Positions 10,201-17,829 of a stretch of 64,000 bases of DNA are shown here, one piece after another. Source of the DNA: Paraescarpia echinospica (Eukaryota; Annelida; Polychaeta; Sabellida; Siboglinidae). The position numbers and the translations under genes were made by a program. Below the pieces are notes generated by a model that was not told where the DNA came from, did not search any database, and was given only the letters and a program-made list of their open reading frames with translations. The DNA lies in assembly GCA_020002185.1 (NCBI GenBank), contig CM034535.1, forward strand, positions 68,608,318 through 68,672,317, written 5' to 3'. Every line of letters starts with the position of its first letter. Positions within the stretch are counted from its first letter, which is position 1.

Positions 10201-13200
10201 GTGGGTGGGTGGGTGAGTGAGTGAGTGGGTGGGTGGGTGAGTGAGTGAGTGAGTGAGTGAGTGAGTGAGTGAGTGAGTGAGCGATGTAAGCATATGACAT
10301 GAATGTGCGACACTCACGTTGACTCGTAAGATGGCGGAGGCACTGAAGGTATTGCATCGTTGACAAACAGCAGCGGTCCCGGGCTCGGTGTGTCAAACAT
10401 CATCGGCGGTGTGACGGATGTTCTAGAGGGGCTAGGAACAGGGGGGCTGGGGGCTGGAGGAGTGGGTAGGTGTGTCTTCACCGTAGACTTTGACTTCTCC
10501 TCCTCATGCATCTTGAGAGCAAGGAAGTAGTCCTCCTGTTCCTGTCGTCTCCTCTCCTCCAGCTCACGTCTCATCCTCTCCTCGTCCTTTCTCCTCCTTT
10601 CTTCCTCCACCCTGCGTTCCCCTTCCCTCTTTCTCTGTGGGGGTGAGAAAGGGTAAAGGTAAGCTCTAATATTAAAAGCGAGATATCCCTAGGATTGCTC
10701 GAAGTGCTTTACATTTAACCACAGACCTATTTGTTCAAATACCTCCACCGGGAAGTATTCAGCCAGATTGCAATCACTGCACAAAGACTATTCTTTCACA
10801 TGTGTGATGCTGCATGGCACACCTCAGCATAAGTCGGAAAATCACAAATGGAGATTTCAGCAATTCCTAAAATTAAATGTATAAACTTTGCCAAGAAATA
10901 AACCAAACTAAATCTATGGGAAAATGACACAAAACCTACCTGACAGGGAAATGAGCAATGCACAACATCAGGACATGTAACTAAGGAAACAAACATTGAA
11001 TTCAGTGTACTATTTCAGTGATTTTCTTTTAAAATTACATGATGAAAGTCATGGAACAATGTCAATGTACGTAGCAACAAAGATGTAGACATCATTTACA
11101 CTAAAGATTGTTACATTCCGAGGCCTTGTATTTACATTGTATCATCGTAGAATGTACAGATAAACCATCTTAATGGCAAAAAACGAAGTGTGAATTCAAC
11201 TACACTGAAGCTGGTTTCGGTGAAATTGTGATTTTGATATTTTGAGCCCATTTATCTGCTAAAGACACATTTGTACAACATTGTCATACGTGACTTATGC
11301 CAGGCTGTTTCACGCTGCGTCACATATATTCATTAGTGTCTACAGCCAGGTAATAATGTATACAGCTAAGTCAACTAAAGCAATGTGGAGTAAACAAAAT
11401 TGCCTAAATTTAAAATGGTACCAACGGGACCCAAATATTCTAACTACTTTGCCACCACGTACCAGCATTCAAAATATATGCTGACCAGGTGGTCACTGAC
11501 CATCTATTTTGCCATCGGGTCAGTAACTTCTTTGAGTAACTGGTCCGTGTGACCACCTACTTTTCCGGGGAAATTGCAACATTTAACAGCAATAGGTCAC
11601 CTAGAGCAACATGCTTGATGATATAATTTCCCATACGAAAGCTATGGAGCATTTTATGCTCTCCGATTGAGTCACTGTGTTGCTGGGCACTTTATACACC
11701 TTCTGCCATGGAAATGCTTTGAAGAGTATCATTCCTAAAGAGACTGCTGCCACATCATAGCACAAGGGTGACATTCGGATGCCAATCAACGTGCACAGGA
11801 GGCACCAGATGGCTGCCTCACATACTCCTGGCCTCGGACGAGCTGTGGAAGGGCTACGAAGTGTTTGCGTTGTATATCAACAATTGATGTTGCTCAGCAC
11901 GGTCAAGTTATAATGTTTTATTTTTATTTACAAAAATTATTCTTAGAGGATAAATCATATCTGACACACATTTATTAATTATCAGCTGGTATTACAACTG
12001 TACATATTTTTGACATATTGTTTTGCAGCCTGTTTAAGTTCACGCACTGTACTGTTGTTTTTCATGTAACTTGGTAAAATATGGACTAGTAAGTTTGCTG
12101 CCAGACCAGTAACTTTTTGAAGTTGCTGGTCAGCCGGGTAAATGTCAAACACTGCTGCTTACCACATGTATCAACATATTATTAGGTAGCCCAGGATGTT
12201 ATATCTGTTTGCATGTAATGCACAATGTTTCGATTCTGAGAGGTTTAGAATGAGTGCAGTAAAACACGCCCATGACACCAAGCAATAATCAACAACTGTT
12301 TACACACAACATGTTTTAGAGTTCCAATAATGCTTCAGTATATTTACATCTCCACCCACAATAAAGAAATGTCTAACACGTACATTACAGTGCACCTGCT
12401 AAGCACATGTCTGACTCTAAAAAATGTATACTTAACAAAATGTGCCATGTTCTGGAAGATAAGAAACACATGTGTACTGTTTAATTTAAGACTGGTTTTA
12501 AATAAATACCCACCTCCTCCTCACTGCGAAGAACTTCTTCATGCTCAAATTTCTTGGTGAGTTTCTTTTTGACTTCTTCTGCCTTCACAAATACTTCTTT
12601 CAACATCTACAGAAAATACACGTACATATACACCTGTCATAGAGTGAAACCTCAGAGAAAAGAGAAAAACAAGAATAACATATGCAGCTGAATTAATGTA
12701 TGAATTTGCAGCAGATTGTCTTGTTGTAGAACAACAACAACACACATACTGTCTTGTTATTGAACAACAAAGTCTTGTTGTTGAACAACACATGGTCTTG
12801 TTGTAAAACAACATTGTCTTGTTGTAAAACAACATTGTCTTGTTGTAGAACAACACACAGTCCTGTTGTAAAACAACATAGTCTTGTTGTAGAACACACA
12901 TACAGTATTGTTATAAAACAACATAGTTTTCTTGTAGAACAACACATATACAGTATTGTTGTAAAACAGCATATTTAGTATGATAGTATTACACATTGCC
13001 TTGTAAAACAACATACATACTATTTAGTATGATAGTATTACACATTGCCTTGTAAAACAACATACATACTGTCTTGTTATAAAACACACACACAAAGTTT
13101 TATAGGAAAAAACATACGTACTTGTTTGTTGTTGATCTTCTCTTTAGAAGCACCTATGCTTTTATAATCAGGGTGCTTTGGCAATCTTTCAATAAACAAC

Positions 13201-13903
13201 CTGAAATATGAAATAAAATAGTTGCTGTCGTCCAATTTCTAGTACACAAAAATAATGTAATAACTTATTTATTTATTTATAACAATAATAATCAGAATGT
13301 GTGTAGCACCCAAATCCTGTCAAAATTAAAATAAAATGTTCTTGGTTGCTTTACATAACACTTGTAACAAAAATTAAATAAAGCTTTAAATATTTATTAA
13401 AAATAAATAGTGAAGAAGAGTGGTAAAATTAAATAAATTTATGAAAATGTATTATATATATGTAAATTATAATTTAAGTTGTATGCATATACATACAAAA
13501 TTCAAAGCATCACAATTATTAGTATATACTAATTAATTACTATTAAAAAGGAAAGGAAACATGATGCAATCATGTTAGTTGTATGTCAATTTAAAAAGAT
13601 TTCGTTTGAACTGTTTCTTGAATGAGTCGCGAGGCCTGAGATTTTTACGGTTCTCAATTTACAACTAGCCCCAATCTCCCCATATTCATGATGAAAGAAG
13701 TAAACTCACGTGATAAACTTTGAGTAGAGAACAAATGCACATTCGAGATTGCCCTCGTCATAGTAGACGTTTGCCATCCGGATCATCTCTCGTCCAGAGC
13801 GGAAGTATCGCTTAGGTGGGATTAGTTGATCAATTTCGACATCGCAGCCATAATCACAGACGGCTCGCACTCGGGCGGCCGGGTCTCGAACATCCTCAAA
13901 CAT
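5338..13903 (-). CDS. STAMBP: STAMBP/AMSH, JAMM deubiquitinase, complete in 8 coding exons
   Basis: AMSH is a zinc metalloprotease that removes Lys63-linked ubiquitin from endosomal cargo together with STAM and ESCRT. Exons (minus strand): 13710-13903, 13122-13200, 12514-12606, 10318-10634, 7969-8158, 7408-7545, 6038-6150, 5338-5464. All junctions are GT-AG and all phases agree, giving 416 residues; human AMSH has 424. Domains: USP8-dimerisation/MIT-like region (1 to about 120, containing [10 protein letters not shown]), Arg/Glu-rich coiled coil (about 123-165), Pro-rich linker, STAM SH3-binding PEVDRSTKP (230-238), and JAMM domain. The catalytic set is visible: E282, H337-T-H339, S347, D350, plus the structural zinc ligands C393, H399 and H401. 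The ATG at 13903 lies 4 bp inside an exon, so an upstream non-coding exon is likely. STAMBPL1 is the alternative paralogue; the SH3-binding motif favours an AMSH-type protein. Confidence 0.93.
5740..5995 (+). mobile_element. SINE fragment, body and 3' part, in STAMBP intron 7
   Basis: It shares the body of the tRNA-derived SINE at 15614-15915: a GTCGGTCCCATCTCAA core, a TGATCACCCTCAG segment, an A-run, then GCTTGGCAACAATATTCTGA and an AT microsatellite tail. The tRNA-like head is missing, so the copy looks 5' truncated. Confidence 0.7.
6038..6150 (-). CDS. STAMBP: STAMBP exon 7 (JAMM metal site)
   Basis: The acceptor CATGACAG and donor GTAAGT bracket 113 nt encoding [20 protein letters not shown] and onward to VCSVKFD. 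It carries the second His of the H-x-H pair, the catalytic Ser and the Asp ligand. It ends in phase 2 and joins exon 8 as GA|A. Confidence 0.94.
6151..7189. other. STAMBP intron 6, unique part
   Basis: AT-rich intron with a short TA microsatellite near 6370-6392. The small open frames on both strands here show no motif. Confidence 0.6.
7190..7392. repeat. GT-rich microsatellite (CA-rich in the STAMBP transcript)
   Basis: An impure (GT)n stretch with TGGG and GTGC variants. It starts about 15 nt downstream of the exon 6 donor in transcript order. In pre-mRNA it reads (CA)n, the kind of tract bound by hnRNP L in animals. Confidence 0.9.
7408..7545 (-). CDS. STAMBP: STAMBP exon 6 (JAMM core, in-frame cassette)
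   Basis: The exon is 138 nt, exactly 46 codons, with phase 0 at both ends. The acceptor is TTGTGTTACAG and the donor GTGAGG. It encodes [17 protein letters not shown] and onward to LITLGWIH, ending on the first catalytic His (H337). Skipping it would keep the frame but remove a metal ligand. Confidence 0.94.
7785..7935 (+). repeat. dispersed repeat with CA-rich tail (copy 1)
   Basis: The core (TTGAAAGATTGGCACCTGGG, then TGCAAGCCATCTAGAAG and GTTAACATACAC) matches 61078-61200 (TGAAAGTTTGGCGCCTGGCA, then TGCAAACTGTCTTGGAGG). Both end in CA-rich tracts. Here the tail forms the (CA)n at about 7855-7925, which reads (GU)n in the STAMBP transcript of intron 5. The class is unknown; a SINE or MITE tail is possible. 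Confidence 0.6.
7969..8158 (-). CDS. STAMBP: STAMBP exon 5 (SH3-binding motif and JAMM start)
   Basis: 190 nt between acceptor ATTTCTAG and donor GTTAGT. It encodes [11 protein letters not shown], a linker, then the start of the catalytic domain ending [12 protein letters not shown], which contains the catalytic Glu (E282). The first base completes a Thr codon from exon 4. Confidence 0.94.
8159..8689. other. STAMBP intron 4, AT-rich part
   Basis: AT-rich sequence next to exon 5. No feature seen apart from a short TA run near 8594. Confidence 0.6.
8690..8927 (+). mobile_element. 3'-terminal remnant of a LINE
   Basis: Conceptual plus-strand reading, with frame breaks, gives [12 protein letters not shown], then [12 protein letters not shown], then AADRQQ. 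This resembles the C-terminal end of many invertebrate LINE ORF2 proteins (RMPxxRLPK ... GxxxxxWExxAxDRxxWR). It is directly followed by ATGAGTGAGTGAG, the start of the long TGAG array, so the array may have grown from the LINE's 3' tail. Confidence 0.45.
8927..10280. repeat. TGAG/TGAT/TGGG tetranucleotide array, about 1.35 kb
   Basis: An almost uninterrupted array of TGAG, TGGG, TGAT, TGAA and related 4-mers lying within STAMBP intron 4. Longer blocks recur (GATTGGGTGAGTGAGTGAG and variants with GTGGGTGGGTGTTTGAGTGG), so there is a higher-order structure. The 468-, 427- and 178-residue minus-strand frames ([15 protein letters not shown]) are repeat translations, not genes. Confidence 0.97.
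10318..10634 (-). CDS. STAMBP: STAMBP exon 4 (coiled coil and Pro-rich linker)
   Basis: 317 nt, from acceptor CACCCCACAG to donor GTGAGT. It begins [20 protein letters not shown], an Arg/Glu coiled coil, followed by a Pro/Ser-rich stretch ending PPPSYES. Composition is far more GC-rich than the flanking introns. It ends in phase 2 and is completed by exon 5. Confidence 0.9.
10635..12513. other. STAMBP intron 3
   Basis: No gene seen. A diverged inverted pair of about 40 bp (around 10800-10850 and 11285-11330, both containing a GACTTATGC core in opposite orientation) may mark an old MITE of about 530 bp. Confidence 0.4.
12514..12606 (-). CDS. STAMBP: STAMBP exon 3
   Basis: 93 nt, phase 0 at both ends. 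The acceptor is TTTTCTGTAG and the donor GTGGGT. It encodes [20 protein letters not shown] plus a Glu-rich end. It matches the third-helix region of the AMSH N-terminal domain (human LKEIAFPKAEELK). Confidence 0.9.
12715..13082. repeat. array of about 21-bp hairpin-forming units in STAMBP intron 2
   Basis: The degenerate unit CTTGTTGTAAAACAACA(TTGT) repeats about 14 times. Each unit contains TGTTGT...ACAACA, a 6-bp inverted repeat around a short loop. The left-hand end also holds a direct 49-bp duplication (TATTTAGTATGATAGTATTA at 12972 and 13021). Confidence 0.8.
13122..13200 (-). CDS. STAMBP: STAMBP exon 2
   Basis: 79 nt, from acceptor ATATTTCAG to donor GTACGT. It encodes [20 protein letters not shown] and KINNKQ, matching human AMSH LFIEKLPKHRDYKS. 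The first base completes the Thr codon left open by exon 1. Confidence 0.93.
13201..13709. other. STAMBP intron 1 (between coding exons)
   Basis: Very AT-rich, with short TTTA and TA runs. Nothing else supported. Confidence 0.6.
13710..13903 (-). CDS. STAMBP: STAMBP first coding exon
   Basis: It encodes [15 protein letters not shown], then [20 protein letters not shown] and onward to [11 protein letters not shown], matching the N-terminal helix-rich domain of AMSH. The ATG at 13901-13903 is chosen because an acceptor (TTTTTTTCAG) lies only 4 bp upstream, and the alignment with human AMSH begins here. Coding could in principle extend into an unseen upstream exon. Confidence 0.92.
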
Positions 13904-14572
13904 CACTCTGAAAAAAAGCTAACATGTTATTATATAATACACCGATGGTGCACCATTGTATTTAAAATAACAATGTAATTATCATGTCTGATGATTGTTA
14001 ATTTATGAAGTGCAAAAATGATGTGCAGTAGTATGTTTGGTGCATACATACTGCATGTTATATAAGAACGTCAACATGGATGCACATGACATCCCCACAG
14101 AAAAATCATAACATGTACATTCGTGAGACAGACACTTGGTTAATAGAGCAATGACATTAGTAAATACAAAAACTGGGGAGGCTCCAATGACAACGACAAT
14201 TTTGTCTTAGTTACCCACCCCGTCGACATCAATTTTTATGAGCTTACGTGTTTACCTGTGAAGTGTAATTTATAGGTGGATATGTATGTTATAAGCTTAT
14301 AATGCATAGTAATGTATTTTACATACACATTTATGAGAATATGCGGCCACGGCACCGTGCTGCATATGTATTTTTGTGCTGGCAACAACGCAGGACGAGT
14401 GATGATTGGCCTAATGTCTCCTAAGCCCTGATGCTAATTACCCCCCTTTGTCTTTGGTGCTCTTTTGGCACAAGGAACCAATCACCGCATGGTAATGGCA
14501 CTCGGTGGCAGATTGCAATGAGCTCTTCGTTTTGTGAAAGCAGACAGAGTGGTCACATCAAAAATTTTGGCC

Positions 14573-14607
14573 CTCCCTTCCCTCCCAATTTTTGGGAGGG
14601 AAGGGAG
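14573..14607. repeat. perfect hairpin, 16-bp arms, 3-nt loop
   Basis: CTCCCTTCCCTCCCAA, then TTT, then the exact reverse complement TTGGGAGGGAAGGGAG. Each arm is also a pure pyrimidine or purine run apart from its end. Confidence 0.9.
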
Positions 14608-14974
14608 ACAACATGTACAAGCATTAGGGACACAACATGTACATCGTTGGTGGAAGAGGGGTTGATAGCAGATCTCAACGCTTTCCCCATTTTCTTAGTG
14701 CAGGTGGACAATGTGTTCACGGGGTTTTGATGCCGAGACAGCTCGCTTCTCTTCCACTGGTGATTTTAGTAAGTTGGGCATAATGGCCCCACTTATAGGT
14801 TTAGGCTAAATCCTGATATAGTGTAACTCTTCAGCAGGTAGTTGGGATTATAGTTAGTGTGAATGAATGGTGTGCTTGGTTAGTACGGTACAGTGCATAA
14901 GGTCTACTGTGATTACAGTAATAATGCTGTTGTTTTATATATCTATAACAATACTGCTAATGTTGTATATGCCC

Positions 14975-15061
14975 GAAATGTGGGCTCTGTCATCCAGAGG
15001 TACAGGAGACTAGTATGGGCTCAGTCACAGGCCTGGCCTTGGGATGTAGAGCCCACATTTC
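14975..15061. repeat. inverted repeat, 14-bp arms, 59-bp spacer
   Basis: GAAATGTGGGCTCT at 14975-14988 and its reverse complement AGAGCCCACATTTC at 15048-15061. It could be the end of a small transposon, but no target duplication is clear. Confidence 0.7.
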
Positions 15062-15613
15062 TCTCTCTTTAACTTAATCTCTTTAATAAACGTCATTCAT
15101 TTGGCCTTATTTCATCACTATTCATGACTTGTGTTGGTGCTTGCATAAATAGATATTATGCCTATTTGTCTCAAATGAAAATTGAAACTTCTTCTTCTTA
15201 GAATTTCTACTATTTTACAGGACTCCCTTCAACTAGCTCTACATCTACGTTCTCCATTTTCAACAATGTACAACAATCTAGGAGATTATCTTCCTTTCTG
15301 GGAGGTTGGGAGTTACACAACAAATCCTGCAGACTCCCAGAATATCCGGAAGATACATCTGGGTGAGTTGGCAGGTAAGAAGGTATTGATCAATAGAATT
15401 TTTTTAAGATTGAGATACCTGTCTATGACAGTTTACACATTAACCAAAAATGTTGACCAAGTTTTTAAATGGCAGTCAGATGGAGTTAAAACCTTGTCCT
15501 CTAAATCAACAGTCCAGTGCTCTAACTGACCATTAGACCCCCACCCCTTCATTTATCTTAAGTTAAGGCTTAGATTGGTTTTACTCTTGGACTTAGGCAC
15601 TATCTAATGTCAC

Positions 15614-15915
15614 ATGTATAGAGGGCAAGGTAGTGTAGTGATTAACACATCCATCTGGCATGCCAGAGTAATGAGTTTAAGACCCGGACCAGGCATGGTA
15701 CGTTTGGTGCAAACACCTGATTCTCAATATTGGGGACTGTGTATTGCTCATGATTCAAAGATCATATTAATGTCAGTCCCATCTCAACTTGTGACGTAAA
15801 AGTGACGACAACATGCACCGTGGTAGTGATCATGCACCCTCAGTGCCAGGATTATTTAGAAAAAAATGCTTACTTGTTGAATGAGACCCAATAAGAACAT
15901 AACATTCTAACTACC
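15614..15915 (+). mobile_element. tRNA-derived SINE, near full length
   Basis: The head resembles a Pol III promoter: an A-box-like GGTAGTGTAGTGATTAA and a B-box-like GAGTTTAAGACCCGG about 40 bp apart, as in tRNA-derived SINEs. The body contains TGTCAGTCCCATCTCAACTT and a GTGATCATGCACCCTCAG segment. It ends in an A-rich part and a TA microsatellite. Related bodies occur at 5740-5995 (plus) and 31935-32095 (minus). Confidence 0.75.
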
Positions 15916-16060
15916 ATATATATATATATATATATTTATACCATATATATATATATATTTATATATATATATATGGTAGTATATATATATATATATGTAT
16001 ATATATGTGGTAGTATATATATATATATATATATATACATATATATACATACATACATAC
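15913..16060. repeat. (TA)n microsatellite with inverted blocks
   Basis: Repeated ATATATAT tracts interrupted by ACCATATAT and ATATGTGGTAGTATAT segments, able to cruciform. It follows the SINE tail directly. Confidence 0.85.
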
Positions 16061-16425
16061 ACACACAGACTAATATGTTAATAGAACGTTGCTGAGCGAT
16101 GGAAACAACTAAGAGTAGGAAACAACTAGGAAACATATCCATCAACAAATTGTTGAACAGTTCAACAATTAACATTTCTTCTAAATCTTCCTTTTCTTTA
16201 CCAATTACTTTCATTTTATGGAGGCCTTAAAAAGGCCTAATAAGTTTATTTTATAATAAATTTTTAGTCTTAAAGTAAACACGAGGCTTGGCGCGAGCAG
16301 TACGATTTTTACAAGGGCTAGATAAAAACCAGTTTTTGCGTTAATAAGACCATTATATCAAATATCTTCAATCCCAAATAAAAGTACTATGCCGAGAGAA
16401 CGTACAGGGAGCAGTAAAATGCTAG

Positions 16426-17829
16426 ATGGGTGTGAAAATATTCAAGAAAATGTCACACCAAAACCCGTATCTAGGGAAGCCTTGGGAGAAAAGCAGAGAT
16501 GCCCGGATGAAGCAAAATAAAGTAAACATTGACGACGAATGCAGCCAAACAAGTAAAGCAGAGCAGACAGGTAGGGCAAAAGGGACAGAGAAAACATCCG
16601 GTAAGTCCCATTTACCCACTGAATCACAGGACAAGGCACATACAAACAAGGGCAAAGCAAAAAGGAAGGGATCTATACCGGCTTCGCGGGGTAAACAACG
16701 GCCCGAACGGGGTAGCGTCACGGAACTAACTCACAATGACATTGCCCGGCATAGTGACGATGACATAGCAACATGTAAAGCATGCAATATCGATTTCACT
16801 GATGACGATGACAAACTGTTAATGTGTGAAAGATGTCTAGGATGGTTTTGTGCTAAATGTATAGATATGGATGAAACAGAGTACAACTACATGAGGAAAA
16901 GGAAAAACACGCACTGGTTCTGTGACGGTTGTGACAAAAATGCATTGACTGCTGTGAGAACTGATAGAACAATTGAACAGGAATGTGAAGCATACCTGTC
17001 AAAATACTCTGAGAGACTAAGCATTGTTGAAACCAAAATAAACACAAAAGCAGACAAGAAGACTGTAGAAGATCTGTCCATGAAGGTCTCAGTACTGGCG
17101 GCAAATGTAGAACTACTGTCAAACAGCACAGCCACAGGTACATCCTTTGTTCATCATTCCATGAGCCCAAACAGCCAGACAGAAGCAATCAGTGCAGAGG
17201 TAAATAAAGTGGTTGATGAGTATAGAGACAGGGAACGCAGAAAATATAATGTGATTGTTCACAATATGAAAGAATCAATCTCAGCCAACACAGAAGAGAG
17301 AAAACACCATGATATGCTGTCTGTAGCAGATATAGCAGCATGTATTGGCATCACAGACTTTACAGTGAAAGAAGTCATTAGACTGGGTAAAAGAACAGAA
17401 AACAGAGACAGACTACTGAAAGTGACAGTCGACACCGTTGCCCAGAAGAGATTCCTGCTATCAAATGCTACTAAAGTTCGAGAGATCACTGAAAATGCTG
17501 CCTTCAAGAAAGTGTTCATAACACCTGACCTCACGTTCCAAGAACGAGAAAAGAACAGGAAATTGCGTGCTGAACTTGCCACAAGAAAGCATGAAGGTGA
17601 GACAGATCTTGTCATCAAAAATGGTCTGATCATCCAAAAAGAAAGAAGACCAAACAACAACCAAGATGTTCCACATGGTACAGCCAGACATGCAACACCA
17701 CAATCAGAATGGGCAAGTAGCACTTCTGGAAACATGGGCAACACAACAACCCATGACCAAAGATCCACACATCAAGCAGCCAACCATCAGCCCTTTCGAG
17801 GAGCCCCCGAAGACGAAGGGAATACTTAA
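16426..17829 (+). CDS. LINE ORF1 protein with PHD-type zinc finger
   Basis: 467 residues. A basic N-terminal tail is followed by a Cys/His cluster (about 121-173): CKACNIDFTDDDDKLLMCERC, then CAKCIDMDE, then HWFCDGCDK, which fits a PHD finger. A coiled-coil stretch follows (about 185-230), then an RRM-like or C-terminal domain with the segments YNVIVHNM and VKEVIRLGK, typical of LINE ORF1 RNA-binding proteins. It would bind the element's RNA. ORF1 overlaps the ORF2 open frame by about 160 bp, in a different frame. No break is seen. Confidence 0.8.
   Translation: MGVKIFKKMSHQNPYLGKPWEKSRDARMKQNKVNIDDECSQTSKAEQTGRAKGTEKTSGKSHLPTESQDKAHTNKGKAKRKGSIPASRGKQRPERGSVTELTHNDIARHSDDDIATCKACNIDFTDDDDKLLMCERCLGWFCAKCIDMDETEYNYMRKRKNTHWFCDGCDKNALTAVRTDRTIEQECEAYLSKYSERLSIVETKINTKADKKTVEDLSMKVSVLAANVELLSNSTATGTSFVHHSMSPNSQTEAISAEVNKVVDEYRDRERRKYNVIVHNMKESISANTEERKHHDMLSVADIAACIGITDFTVKEVIRLGKRTENRDRLLKVTVDTVAQKRFLLSNATKVREITENAAFKKVFITPDLTFQEREKNRKLRAELATRKHEGETDLVIKNGLIIQKERRPNNNQDVPHGTARHATPQSEWASSTSGNMGNTTTHDQRSTHQAANHQPFRGAPEDEGNT

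Larger units (their letters stand above)
13908..15600. other. interval upstream of STAMBP coding region
   Basis: It must contain at least one non-coding STAMBP exon and its promoter, but neither can be placed. It holds a perfect 16-bp-arm hairpin (14573-14607) and a 14-bp-arm inverted repeat (14975-15061). Open frames at 14431-14730 and 15182-15529 have no recognisable domain. Confidence 0.4.

Noticed and set aside
8907..10313. 468-residue minus-strand frame of [12 protein letters not shown] repeats, with overlapping 427- and 178-residue frames
   Set aside because: Pure translation of the TGAG-type array. Several frames are open at once, and the STAMBP exon 4 frame stops immediately after its donor.
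10797..11330. Inverted pair suggesting a 530-bp MITE in STAMBP intron 3
   Set aside because: Arms are only roughly 70 percent similar by eye and no target duplication is visible. Mentioned in the intron note but not called.
14431..14730. 99-residue plus-strand frame upstream of STAMBP
   Set aside because: It runs through the perfect hairpin, has no motif and no splice support.
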